Positions 1-8,030 of a stretch of 64,000 nt of DNA are shown in pieces. This DNA comes from Kitasatospora setae KM-6054 (GTDB taxonomy: Bacteria; Actinomycetota; Actinomycetes; Streptomycetales; Streptomycetaceae). Location: assembly GCF_000269985.1 (NCBI RefSeq), contig NC_016109.1, positions 992,001 through 1,056,000 on the forward strand, written 5' to 3'. Made by a program: the position numbers and the translations under genes. The notes under the pieces are model-generated. The model was not told the DNA's origin. It made no database searches and was given only the letters and a program-made list of their open reading frames with translations. How positions within the stretch are numbered: the stretch's first letter is position 1; every line of letters begins with the position of its first letter.

Positions 1-260
1 GGGCGGCCGTCGCGCAGTCTCGGCGTCAGGGTGAAGGTGACCCGGTGCGTGGCGCCGCGCGAGACGCCGGCCTCGGCGTCGGCGGAGACCGCCCAGACCC
101 GGAACTTGCCGCCGACCTTGGCGTCGGCACGCAGTTCGACCTCGAACTCCATCTCCAGCGGGCCGACTTCGAAGACCAGGTCGGAAGCGGCCCCCCTGCT
201 CTGGGCCTTCAGCAGTTCGTCCCGCACGGCTGCCACCGCGTCAGCGAGTTCGATGTCCAT
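1..260 (-). CDS. Trypsin-co-occurring domain (Trypco2 / CU044_2847-type) protein, 3' end outside window
   Basis: The ATG at 260 is preceded by a purine-rich GGGAGGGGA ribosome binding site. The frame stays open to the window edge, so the C-terminus is missing. The protein begins MDIELADAVAAVRDELLKAQ and continues with an alternating hydrophobic/acidic beta pattern (FEVGPLEMEFEVELRAD). This matches the Trypco2 fold, an accessory domain found beside trypsin-like proteases and conflict-system effectors. Its biochemical role is unknown. No protease is visible in this window; the partner would lie to the left. The family call is from pattern memory and is moderately sure. Confidence 0.6.
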   Translation of the reverse strand, partial: MDIELADAVAAVRDELLKAQSRGAASDLVFEVGPLEMEFEVELRADAKVGGKFRVWAVSADAEAGVSRGATHRVTFTLTPRLRDGR

Positions 261-435
261 GTCGCCGTCCCCTCCCCTGGCTCCTGGCGTCGCCGGACAC
301 GATAACGGCTGACGGATCACGGCGCGGGCGATCACCGCGGAACGTTCCCGAGCCGCTCGTCGCCACCGCCAAGGGGTCGGCCGAGCGACTTCGGCGAGGT
401 TCTCCCCGGCGGAACGACCCCGGCCCGGCGGGGTG

Positions 436-1017
436 TCAGCCGGGGGCCAGTCGGGCCAGGGTGTCGGCGACCAGGTCGGCCCGGGCGGGGACGGGTCCGG
501 GCGGGACGTCGAGCAGCCGGAAGCCGTAGTGGCGGTAGGAGTCCTGGTGGACGCGCTCGAACGCGAGCGAGGCCGGGTAGTCGATCCGGCGGGCGGCGCT
601 CGGGGTGCAGAAGCCGATCGGGCGGACCAGGAACACCTCGCGCCGGTACACCCGCTCGTCGACGATCCGTTCCAGTTCGGCGGCCAGCGCGGGCGGGACG
701 GGACGCCCCAGGTACACCGCCAGCGCGTGCGTGCACACCGGCGAGCGGTCGTGCAGCAGGACGGCCCCGGCGGCCGTCGCGCCCTGTCGTGCGTTCTGCC
801 GTTCCCACTGCCGTTCCCGCTGCCGTTCCCGCTGCAGGGCGAGCACCCGCAGCGGGAAGTCCGGGTCGGTCCACGGTTCGGCCTCGCCGGCCGCCTGGGC
901 CCGGGCGATCACGTCGGTGGCGGCCTCCGGGACGGTCCGGTGGCCGCGGGCGGCCAACTCCCGTAGCAGGGTGGTCTTTCCGGCGCCCGGGGCGCCGGTG
1001 AGGATGAAGCGGTGCAT
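436..1017 (-). CDS. AAA-family ATP/GTP-binding protein (AAA_28-like)
   Basis: A 193-aa P-loop NTPase. The start MHRFILTGAPGAGKTTLLREL puts Walker A (GAPGAGKT) at residues 8-15. A GGAG lies about 10 nt upstream of the ATG. The EAATDVIARAQ stretch after the P-loop and the late Arg-rich segment LQRERQRERQWERQ fit AAA_28 proteins, which include NadR/kinase-like members of unknown substrate. It is monocistronic, downstream of the EF-hand gene on the same strand with a gap of about 215 nt. It probably acts as a small cytoplasmic nucleotide-dependent kinase or switch; no substrate can be assigned. Confidence 0.8.
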   Translation of the reverse strand: MHRFILTGAPGAGKTTLLRELAARGHRTVPEAATDVIARAQAAGEAEPWTDPDFPLRVLALQRERQRERQWERQNARQGATAAGAVLLHDRSPVCTHALAVYLGRPVPPALAAELERIVDERVYRREVFLVRPIGFCTPSAARRIDYPASLAFERVHQDSYRHYGFRLLDVPPGPVPARADLVADTLARLAPG

Positions 1018-1232
1018 GGCGGTCGACTCCGGTTCGGCGCGCGGGACGGGCGGTCGCGGTGCGGTACGGAGGCGGGGAGCGGGGCGCCGACACGGCGCGG
1101 AAGGCGGCGGGGCCCGGCGGGGAGGGCTGCACCCGCGGACGCCTGGCGTACGGCGTACGCCACCGGGGGTCCGCCCGGCGGCCCGAACCGGGGGCCCGCC
1201 CCGGTTCGCGTCGCCGGGCCGGCGCGCCGCCG

Positions 1233-1784
1233 TCAGACGTCGATCCGGCCGAACAGGTGGTTGGCGGCGGCGTCCGGGTCGTCGCCGTAGAAGAACTCCA
1301 GGATCGCCTGGTGGAACTCGCCCCGGTCCAGTCCGCCGGAGCCGTCCAGGTCCAGCGCGGCGAAGACCTCGGCGCTGTCCCCGCCGGGGACCGCGGCGAC
1401 CGCGTCGAACATCAGCCGGAACTCGGACAGGTCGATCTTCCCGTCGCCGTTGAGGTCGACCAGGTCGAAGAAGCAGTCGGCGACCGGCCCGATCTGCCGC
1501 GCGTACTGGGCGGCGTCGCCGAGCGCGCGCTTGAAGCCGTCGGTCATCTCGCGGAGGTCGACCCGCCCGTCGCCGTCCTGGTCCATCGGGGCGATGACGT
1601 TCGTCCAGAAGCCGTCCATCTGCCCGGCGAGCAGCCGGGCGCCCTCGGAGTCGGGCGGCAGGCCGCGGGCGGTGATGTAGCGCTCGCTCATCAGCAGGAC
1701 GTCCCGCCGGGTGATGAATCCGTCGCCGTCGATGTCGGCACCCTTGAACCACCGGCCGTACTTGCGGTCTTGCAGTCCAGTCAT
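1233..1784 (-). CDS. Four-EF-hand calcium-binding protein (calerythrin/calsymin type)
   Basis: A 183-aa protein with four EF-hand loops. They lie at residues 17-28 (DIDGDGFITRRD), 68-79 (DQDGDGRVDLRE), 110-121 (DLNGDGKIDLSE) and 145-156 (DLDGSGGLDRGE). Calcium-coordinating Asp/Glu occupy positions 1, 3, 5 and 12 in loops 2-4; loop 1 ends in Asp instead of Glu, which often weakens or alters metal preference. There is no signal peptide, so it is a cytoplasmic Ca2+ buffer or sensor like Saccharopolyspora calerythrin and Streptomyces CabB-type proteins. It sits between the molybdoenzyme and the AAA gene on the same strand. Confidence 0.9.
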   Translation of the reverse strand: MTGLQDRKYGRWFKGADIDGDGFITRRDVLLMSERYITARGLPPDSEGARLLAGQMDGFWTNVIAPMDQDGDGRVDLREMTDGFKRALGDAAQYARQIGPVADCFFDLVDLNGDGKIDLSEFRLMFDAVAAVPGGDSAEVFAALDLDGSGGLDRGEFHQAILEFFYGDDPDAAANHLFGRIDV

Positions 1785-1853
1785 GGTGACGCACGGTATC
1801 GAGCCGCCCGGCCGCGGGCAATCGAACGGGCGGGCGGCGGCCGGACGCCCCGA

Positions 1854-4163
1854 TCAGCGTTCGATTTCCGGCGGGGCAAAGGCCCGCACATCGGGCAGGG
1901 GTTCGCCATGGGGTTCGACCTCGACCAGCGCGCTGAGCGCGCTCGGCCCCTGCGAGAGGCGCGAGCACGGCCGGTCGGCGGTGAGGACGTTCGGGTTGCC
2001 GTGACGGTCGAGCGTGCCGCTCAGGCCTGGCTGGTCCGGGTCCCACCAGGCGCCGGTGGAGAGCCGGACGACGCCCGGCATCACCTCGTCCGAGAGGATC
2101 GCGCCCGCCAGGCAGCCGCCCCGGTCGTTGAAGACCCGGACGACCGCGCCGTCCGCGATGCCGCGCGCGGCCGCGTCCAGCGGGTTGATCGTCACCGGTT
2201 CGCGGCCGCGGATCTTCGAGTCGAGGCTGTGGCCGCCGTTGTCGTACTGGCTGTGCAGGCGGGAGGCCGGCTGGTTGGAGACCAGGTGCAGCGGGAAGCG
2301 GCCGGCCCGCTCGCCGCCGAGCCACTCGGCCGGCTCGTACCAGGTCGGGTGCCCGGCGCAGTCGTCGTAGCCGAAGGAGTCGATCTCGGCCGAGAAGACC
2401 TCGATCCGGCCGGACGGCGTCGGCAGCGGGTGGGCCGCCGGGTCGGCCCGGAGCTCGGCGAAGCCGCCGGGGAACGGCCCGGTCAGCGGCGGGAGCGGGG
2501 CGCCGCCGCGCCGCCGGAACTCGTCGTAGTCCGGCAGCGCGGCGGCCTCGCCGAGCGCGCTCCTGGTCTGCTCGTAGAGGTGCCTGACCCACTCGGACTC
2601 GGTCCGCGACTCGGTGAACTCCGTTCCGTAGCCGAGCCGTTCGGCCAGTTCGGCGAAGATCCGGTGGTCGGTGCGCGACTCGCCGGCCGGTTCGCGGACC
2701 TTCGGCATCGCGGTGAGGTGCGGGTCGGAGAAGCCGGCCGCGAAGTCCTCGCGCTCCAGGCCGGTGGCGACCGGGAGGACGATGTCCGCGAACTTGGCCG
2801 AGGTGTTCCACCACGCCTCGTGCACCACCACCGTGTCGGGCGCCTGCCAGGCCCGGGCCAGCCGGTGCAGGTCCTGGTGGTGGTGGAACGGGTTGCCGCC
2901 GCACCAGTAGACCAGGCGCAGCTCGGGCAGGGTGAGGCGGCGGCCGTCGTAGTCGATGGTCCGGCCCGGGTGCAGCAGGGTGTCGGCGATCCGGGCGACC
3001 GGGATGAAGTCCGGCACCGGGTTGGGGACGGCGGGCACCGAGGCCACCGGGGGGCGGCCGGGGGCGACGCCGGTCGCGTCCATCGTCGCGTAGCCCGCGC
3101 CCCAGCCGCCGCCGGGGCGTCCCATCGAGCCCGCCATCGCTGCCAGCACCACGGACATCCAGATCGGCTGTTCGCCGTGGTCGGCCCGCTGGACCGCGTA
3201 GTTGACCATGACCACCGAGCGCCGCTCGGTGAGGCGGCGGGCCAGGCCGGTGAGCGCCGCCCGGTCGAGGCCGGTGATCCGGGCGGCCCAGGCGGCGTCC
3301 TTGGGGACGCCGTCGGCCCCGCCGAGCAGGTAGTCGGCGAAGCGGTCGAAGCCGGTGCAGCAGCGGCGCAGGAAGTCCTCGTCGTGCCAGCCGTTGACCA
3401 GCATGGTGTGCGCGATGCCGAGCATCGCGGCGGTGTCGGTGTTCGGGACGACGGGCAGCCACTCGGCGTCGAGGAAGTCGGCGGTGTCGCTGCGGATCGG
3501 GCTGACGTTGACGAACCGCACCCCGGCGTCGCGGCAGCGGCGCTGCAGGTCGCGGGTCCGGTGCCGGGCCAGGCCGCCCGGGTTGATCTGGCTGTTCTTC
3601 AGGGCCAGGCCGCCGAACGCCACCACGAGTTCGGCGTGCTCGGCGATCTCGTCCCACATCGGCATCCGGGACTGGTAGCTCCACGGGTGCCCGCCGATCA
3701 CGTGCGGCAGGACCACCTCCAGCGCCGCGGTGCTGTACGTGTTGCGCGAGTCGGTGTAGCCGCCGCCGAGCGCCAGGAAGCGCTGCAACTGCCCCTGCGC
3801 GCTGTGGAAGGCGCCCGCGCTCGCCCAGCCGTAGGAGCCGCCGAACACCGCGGCGTCCCCGTACCGCTCCCGGACCCGGCGCAGTTCGCCGCCGACCAGC
3901 CCGAGCGCCTCGTCCCACCCGACCTCGACGAAGGCGTCCGCGCCGCGCGCCCGGTCGCCGGTCCGCGGCAGGCCGTCCAGCCAGCCCTTGCGCACGGCGG
4001 GGCGCAGCACCCGGGCGGCGTCGTCGGCGGCCGTCACCATGCCGGGGCCGATCGGCGAGGGCGCCGGGTCGTCCGGCGCCGGCTCGATCCTGACCAGCCG
4101 GCCGGAGTCGACCACCGCGACGAAACTGCCCCAGTGCGTGGCCACCGGCATCCGTCGTTCCAC
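1854..4163 (-). CDS. Molybdopterin S-/N-oxide reductase (biotin sulfoxide/TMAO reductase family)
   Basis: A 769-aa DMSO-reductase-family molybdoenzyme, about the length of BisC and TorA. The N-terminus (THWGSFVAVVDSGRLVRIEP) has no CxxC Fe-S motif and no twin-arginine signal, which fits a cytoplasmic BisC-like enzyme and not periplasmic TorA. The YGWASAG motif at residues 111-117 carries the Mo-coordinating serine of this subfamily, and GGYTDSRNTYS follows. A molydopterin-dinucleotide-binding C-terminal domain (PLHLVSNQPASRLHSQYDNG) is present. It likely reduces biotin or methionine sulfoxide or an N-oxide. It is divergent from the zinc-ribbon gene at 4505. The S/N-oxide subfamily is secure; the substrate is not. 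Confidence 0.88.
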   Translation of the reverse strand: MERRMPVATHWGSFVAVVDSGRLVRIEPAPDDPAPSPIGPGMVTAADDAARVLRPAVRKGWLDGLPRTGDRARGADAFVEVGWDEALGLVGGELRRVRERYGDAAVFGGSYGWASAGAFHSAQGQLQRFLALGGGYTDSRNTYSTAALEVVLPHVIGGHPWSYQSRMPMWDEIAEHAELVVAFGGLALKNSQINPGGLARHRTRDLQRRCRDAGVRFVNVSPIRSDTADFLDAEWLPVVPNTDTAAMLGIAHTMLVNGWHDEDFLRRCCTGFDRFADYLLGGADGVPKDAAWAARITGLDRAALTGLARRLTERRSVVMVNYAVQRADHGEQPIWMSVVLAAMAGSMGRPGGGWGAGYATMDATGVAPGRPPVASVPAVPNPVPDFIPVARIADTLLHPGRTIDYDGRRLTLPELRLVYWCGGNPFHHHQDLHRLARAWQAPDTVVVHEAWWNTSAKFADIVLPVATGLEREDFAAGFSDPHLTAMPKVREPAGESRTDHRIFAELAERLGYGTEFTESRTESEWVRHLYEQTRSALGEAAALPDYDEFRRRGGAPLPPLTGPFPGGFAELRADPAAHPLPTPSGRIEVFSAEIDSFGYDDCAGHPTWYEPAEWLGGERAGRFPLHLVSNQPASRLHSQYDNGGHSLDSKIRGREPVTINPLDAAARGIADGAVVRVFNDRGGCLAGAILSDEVMPGVVRLSTGAWWDPDQPGLSGTLDRHGNPNVLTADRPCSRLSQGPSALSALVEVEPHGEPLPDVRAFAPPEIER

Positions 4164-4504
4164 CGTGCACCAACTCCGTCCCCGCCGCGTCCGTCGTCGC
4201 CCGCCGGGCCGCTCGGCACGGGGGCGGCTGCCGGGGACGAGCCTGCCCGCGCCGCCGGGCCCGCATGCGGGGCGCCGGGGGCGCCGTCCCGCTTCGGGGT
4301 GGCTTTCGGCGACTTCCCGGACCGGGCGGCGGCGCGGTCGCTACGATGCGACGGGCGTGCGGTCGCCCGCCGAGGCGGGTGCAGCGGCCCCCGGCGACCG
4401 GAAACCGCCCGCCGGGCCTGCCCAACGGCCTAGCATGGCAGGGTCGTTGGGGACCGGCCGGACGGACGGCCCGCCCCGAAGCACGCATCGAGCCGGAGGC
4501 CGCC
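4164..4504. promoter_or_regulatory. Divergent intergenic region, promoter candidates
   Basis: 341 bp between the molybdoenzyme (minus) and the zinc-ribbon protein (plus). TAGCAT at 4431-4436 is a good -10 hexamer for the plus-strand gene and would give a leader of about 60 nt. A second hexamer, TACGAT, lies at 4342-4347. Neither has a convincing -35 box. A longer in-frame extension upstream of 4505 exists, but its composition is low-complexity Arg/Pro/Gly and looks non-coding. Confidence 0.35.
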
Positions 4505-4933
4505 CTGTCGGAGATCGGGAACCAGCAGCCGTCGGCGCCCGGCGCCGACGCGGTGCTGCTCGCCACGGGCGCGCGCCCCGCCACCGGACCGTTCGCCCAG
4601 CGGGTCGCCCGCCTGGTCGGACTCTGGGAGGCCGACGGGAGGTCCGACCGCTGGCTGGCCGGCGGCACGGCGTTCTTCCTGCTGAACTGCTGGTCGATGA
4701 CCCCGGGTCGGCCGGCCACCCCCGCCCTCCGGGACTACCTCGCAGCGTGCCGAACCGCCGCCGGCGGCGGCCCCGGCTGGGACGCCCTGCTCCGCCATCG
4801 CATCAACTGCCCGGGCTGCGGCGTCAGTTGGAGCCTGGAGAACATCCGGGCGTGCACCGGCTGCTCGTCCTACACCTGCGACGACTGCCAGGAGGCGGAC
4901 CACCGGGGGGAGTTCTGCGAGGTCGTGGGCTGA
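4505..4933 (+). CDS. Small cysteine-rich zinc-ribbon-like protein, probable CTG start
   Basis: 142 aa. The first credible start is CTG at 4505, exactly 5 nt after a perfect GGAGG (4495-4499) and about 60 nt after a TAGCAT -10 box. The next upstream ATG (4346) would add a low-complexity tail. The N-terminal two thirds are a mixed alpha region (RPATGPFAQRVARLVGLWEA). The C-terminus has three CxxC pairs (CPGC, CTGC, CDDC) within about 30 residues, suggesting one or two structural zinc sites. I do not recognise a named family. The stop codon lies inside a terminator stem. Confidence 0.6.
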   Translation: MSEIGNQQPSAPGADAVLLATGARPATGPFAQRVARLVGLWEADGRSDRWLAGGTAFFLLNCWSMTPGRPATPALRDYLAACRTAAGGGPGWDALLRHRINCPGCGVSWSLENIRACTGCSSYTCDDCQEADHRGEFCEVVG

Positions 4934-4981
4934 CCGCCGCGGGCCGGTCGGACGGGCTCCGCCCGGCCCGCGGCGGTCAGC
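4929..4981. terminator. Bidirectional 18-bp hairpin terminator
   Basis: A perfect 18-bp inverted repeat, GCTGACCGCCGCGGGCCG at 4929-4946 and its complement at 4964-4981, with a 17-nt loop. It lies between convergent genes (zinc-ribbon at 4505-4933 and the 54-aa gene at 5007-5171). The TGA of the plus-strand gene is within the first arm. There is no U-tract, as is usual in Streptomyces. Confidence 0.85.
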
Positions 4982-5006
4982 CGACCGGTTCCCGGCCCGA
5001 AAGGGC

Positions 5007-5171
5007 TCAGTCGCCGGGGGGAGCCGTCAGCAGCCGGTCGAGTTCGGCGAGGGCCCGGTCGGTCTCGGCGCCGAGGGCGCTGTCGTCCGGGTTGCCGCAG
5101 AGCATGATGAACAGGTCGACCGTACGGGCTCGCACGGCTTCCAGTTCCGAGCTTTCAGGTGCGGGTTTCAC
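5007..5171 (-). CDS. 54-aa small protein downstream of the VlmA-like transferase
   Basis: GTG start at 5171 with a strong SD (GGAAGGAA) about 8 nt upstream. The sequence begins VKPAPESSELEAVRARTVDL and ends ALAELDRLLTAPPGD. It is acidic and predicted mostly helical, with one short hydrophobic stretch (VDLFIMLCG). It lies 42 nt downstream of the DUF2156 transferase on the same strand and probably shares its mRNA. No family recognised. It could be an accessory subunit of the transferase. The start and SD make it a real gene although it is short. Confidence 0.6.
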   Translation of the reverse strand: MKPAPESSELEAVRARTVDLFIMLCGNPDDSALGAETDRALAELDRLLTAPPGD

Positions 5172-5213
5172 GGCCGTTTCCTTCCTCTCTCGCAGTTTTC
5201 GGTCCGCATCGGA

Positions 5214-6209
5214 TCACACCCCGTTGGCGGCCCGCCAGACGAACACGAACGCCTCTATGCTCGGCTTCCCGGAGAAGGCCACGTATTCCGTGGTGATGAC
5301 GCTCTGGTCCCATTTCTGTTTGTAGGCCAGCTGCGTCGCCGCCGGGTACACCACGCCTCCCCGGCTCCACAGGTGCCGCATGAGCCAGGAGAATCCGGGG
5401 CTGTGGTTGTCGATCTCCCGCTCGTCGGCGAGGGAGGTGAACGGGGTGAATCCGAAGTGCAGCCAGCGCGTGCCCTCCTCCCGGAAGGTCTCCAGCGCGG
5501 CCTTGTTGACCGCCTCCATGACTCCGGTCTGGCCGTCCGGCAGCCGCCGGCTGAGGTCGTGCATCCAGCCGGGGCGGGAGCCGTAGACCGGGGAGTACGA
5601 GACGTAGCCCACCAGTTCGGAGCCGACGACGGCGACGAAGAGTCGGCGGTGGCGCTGCATCGGTCCGCCGGTCTGGCCGACCAGGTACTCCAGCGGCTTG
5701 GCGCCCTCGCCCTTGAGCGGCAGCCAGCGGCGGTCCACGTCGGCGACGGCCCCGGCCCATTCGTCGTAGGGCGCCTCCAGGACGGTCAGGCCGCCGCGGT
5801 GGGCGCGGGAGATCTTGTTGCGCAGTTGCATGTGCCGGGATCCGGCGAGGGTGAAACCCTCCAGGTCCACCGCGTAGGAGGCGCCGACCTGGTTGAGGGT
5901 GTAGCCGTGCCGGGCGTGGATCAGGGCGTCGCGGTGCTGTAGTTGGATGCCGACCACCGTGCGCCGCTGCCGCCGGGCGAACTCGGCGAAACCGTCGACC
6001 AGATCGGCGTACGAGGAGGCCGGGGCGAAGGGCCCCCCGAACTGCACCAGGTAGCGGCCGGCCGGCCGGTAGACGATCACGCCGTCCCGCCCGGGGAGGG
6101 CGAAGTAGGAGTTCCCCTCGTTGACCGCGAGGAACGAACTCGGATTGTCGGACTCGGCGTGAATGCTGATCATTTCGAGGACGTAGTCCAGGGACGGGTG
6201 TTCGCGCAT
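5214..6209 (-). CDS. DUF2156 (MprF-C-like) aminoacyl-tRNA-dependent transferase, VlmA-like
   Basis: 331 aa, soluble, ATG at 6209. The sequence FALPGRDGVIVYRPAGRYLVQF and the later GYVSYSPVYGSRPGWMHDLSRR plus MEAVNKAALETFREEG are typical of the DUF2156/LPG-synthase C-terminal dual-GNAT fold. In MprF this fold transfers amino acids from aminoacyl-tRNA; here no membrane flippase domain is attached. In the valanimycin cluster VlmA moves serine from Ser-tRNA to isobutylhydroxylamine. A second seryl-tRNA synthetase in this cluster supports the same job: esterifying a hydroxylamine with serine. Transcribed divergently from the N-hydroxylase gene; the region 6210-6366 must hold both promoters. Confidence 0.75.
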   Translation of the reverse strand: MREHPSLDYVLEMISIHAESDNPSSFLAVNEGNSYFALPGRDGVIVYRPAGRYLVQFGGPFAPASSYADLVDGFAEFARRQRRTVVGIQLQHRDALIHARHGYTLNQVGASYAVDLEGFTLAGSRHMQLRNKISRAHRGGLTVLEAPYDEWAGAVADVDRRWLPLKGEGAKPLEYLVGQTGGPMQRHRRLFVAVVGSELVGYVSYSPVYGSRPGWMHDLSRRLPDGQTGVMEAVNKAALETFREEGTRWLHFGFTPFTSLADEREIDNHSPGFSWLMRHLWSRGGVVYPAATQLAYKQKWDQSVITTEYVAFSGKPSIEAFVFVWRAANGV

Positions 6210-6366
6210 GCCGCCATCATCTTCCGGCGGAACACGGCGTTCAATTCCCCGTCCGCGTTTTTCTCGGGATTGTCAGCGGGGCATCAGCATCAGCGATCGG
6301 TAGGTCGACCGTCACATTGCCGTGCCATGCTCTCGTCCGAGCCGAGAGAATACGGAGGACGCATCC

Positions 6367-7503
6367 ATGCGATCGCTCGACATCGCCCGTGATTCCTGTG
6401 AGCGGCTGCACCCCGGAATGATCAAGTCGTTCCTGGAGGTCCCCCTCATGGAGCGCGAGGCCAAGGGGAGTTCCGTGGTCGAGGTCTTCCGCAGGCACGG
6501 CGGGCCGGGGCTGCTGGTGCCGGCCGCCTACGGGGGGCTCGGAGCGAGCGCCCTCGACGCGGTCCGGGTGACCCGGGCGATCGGCGCCCACTCCCCGTCG
6601 CTGGCCGCGGCCTCCGCGATGCACAACTTCACCGCCGCGCTGCTGTTCGCGCTCGCCGAGCGCGTGGTGCCGCCGGGGCCGGAGCAGGCGCGGATCCTGG
6701 CGCGGATCGCGCCGGAGGGCATGCTGCTCGCCTCCGGCTGGGCCGAGGGCCGGACCCAGCAGGACATCCTCGACCCGGTGATGACGGCCGAACCGACCGA
6801 GCGGGGCTTCCTCGTCAACGGCTCCAAGAAGCCCTGCTCGCTGGCCCGTTCCATGGACCTGCTGACCGCGAGCACCATCCTGCCCGACGATGACGGCGGA
6901 ACGTCGCTGGTGCTGCTGCTCATCCCCGCGGACTCCCCGGGCATCTCGGTGCACCCGTTCTGGGACAGCCCGGTCCTCGCCGCGGCGCAGAGCGACGAAG
7001 TGCGGCTGGAGAACGTCCACGTACCGGAGCGGCTGGTCGTCCGGGGAACCGCCGACGACCCCGACCGGCTCGACGACATCCAGAGCGGCACCTTCGTCTG
7101 GTTCGAACTCCTGGTGACCTGCGCCTACGTCGGTGCCGCCTCGGCCCTGACCGAGATGGTGCTGCAGCGCGGGCGGGGCAGCACGACCGACCGCGCGGCG
7201 CTGGCGGTCCTGACCGAGTCGGCCGTGCTCCTCACGGAGGGCACCGCGCGCGCGGTGGACGCCGGGCTGGCCGGCGAGGACGCCGTGGCGGCGGCCCTGA
7301 CCACCCGGTTCGCCGTGCAGCGGGCACTGGCCGGGATAGCCGACCAGGCCGCGGAGCTGCTCGGCGGGATCGCGTTCATCCGCGAGCCCGAGATCGCCTA
7401 CCTCTGCTCGGCCCTCCAGCCGCTCGCCTTCCACCCGCCGGGGCGCACCAGTTCCTCCCGGCACCTGATCGACTACTACAACGGCGGAGCGCTGCGGATC
7501 TGA
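6367..7503 (+). CDS. Acyl-CoA-dehydrogenase-fold flavin N-monooxygenase, VlmH-like amine N-hydroxylase
   Basis: 378 aa. ATG 6367 was chosen because GGAGG lies 8 nt upstream. The N-terminal helical domain (GGPGLLVPAAYGGLGASALD), middle beta domain and C-terminal four-helix domain (LGGIAFIREPEIAYLCSAL) are those of acyl-CoA dehydrogenases. The catalytic Glu of true dehydrogenases is not evident, as in group D two-component flavin monooxygenases. VlmH, isobutylamine N-hydroxylase, belongs here and needs a separate flavin reductase, which is present at 8027. Role: oxidation of the decarboxylated amine to a hydroxylamine. First gene of a ten-gene plus-strand run. Confidence 0.8.
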   Translation: MRSLDIARDSCERLHPGMIKSFLEVPLMEREAKGSSVVEVFRRHGGPGLLVPAAYGGLGASALDAVRVTRAIGAHSPSLAAASAMHNFTAALLFALAERVVPPGPEQARILARIAPEGMLLASGWAEGRTQQDILDPVMTAEPTERGFLVNGSKKPCSLARSMDLLTASTILPDDDGGTSLVLLLIPADSPGISVHPFWDSPVLAAAQSDEVRLENVHVPERLVVRGTADDPDRLDDIQSGTFVWFELLVTCAYVGAASALTEMVLQRGRGSTTDRAALAVLTESAVLLTEGTARAVDAGLAGEDAVAAALTTRFAVQRALAGIADQAAELLGGIAFIREPEIAYLCSALQPLAFHPPGRTSSSRHLIDYYNGGALRI

Positions 7504-7541
7504 CCGTCCGGCTCCGAGCCACCCGCAGGGAGTGCCCACCC

Positions 7542-8030
7542 ATGGACCAAGCCAACGCCTTCGAGTCACCGACCACCATGCGCCTGCACCGCGCCGAGTA
7601 CCTCGCGGCCTTCGCCGTCTCCGTCGGGCTGTTCGTCGCCCACGCCGACCGGGTCCGCTGGCTGCCCGCGGTCCTGCTCTTCGTCTACATCGACGTGATC
7701 GGCTACCTCCCCGGGGCCGTCGCCTACCGCCGGACGCCCGGCGGCCGGATCTCCAAGAACTACTACCGGGCCTACAACCTGATGCACAGCGCGCTGACCC
7801 AGGGACTGGTCGCCGGCGTGTGGATCTGGGCCTGGGGAGCGGAATGGGCCCTGCTCGCCATCCCCATCCACCTGTGCGCGGACCGCGGGATCTTCGGGAA
7901 CTTCCTCAAGCCCCTGGCCCTGCCCTTCGAGCCCGTGCCCGACCAGCGGTTCGCCGAGTTGACCGCGCGGCTCTTCCCCCGCGGGACGCGCGGGGGGAAT
8001 CCGGCCCGGACTCCGGAGAGCGCGACGTGA
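7542..8030 (+). CDS. Small integral membrane protein, VlmO-like (N-N bond formation candidate)
   Basis: 162 aa, ATG 7542. Hydrophobic segments at about residues 19-33, 39-60, 80-98 and 102-113 suggest four membrane helices. Polar residues such as Asp51, Asn79, His82 and His110 lie inside or at their edges. In valanimycin work the membrane protein VlmO was assigned the rearrangement of the O-seryl-hydroxylamine ester to a hydrazine. The size, topology and position between the N-hydroxylase and its reductase suggest the same step here. The stop overlaps the next start (GTGA), so it is translationally coupled to the flavin reductase. Homology to VlmO is inferred from context and topology and has not been tested by alignment. 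Confidence 0.6.
   Translation: MDQANAFESPTTMRLHRAEYLAAFAVSVGLFVAHADRVRWLPAVLLFVYIDVIGYLPGAVAYRRTPGGRISKNYYRAYNLMHSALTQGLVAGVWIWAWGAEWALLAIPIHLCADRGIFGNFLKPLALPFEPVPDQRFAELTARLFPRGTRGGNPARTPESAT

Noticed and set aside
436..4719. Very long minus-strand open frame (over 1400 codons) and a 1124-codon plus-strand frame at 1059-4433
   Set aside because: Both are Arg/Pro/Ala/Gly-rich shadows of the molybdoenzyme, EF-hand and AAA genes; only the 3' part of the minus frame (436-1017) is a real gene.
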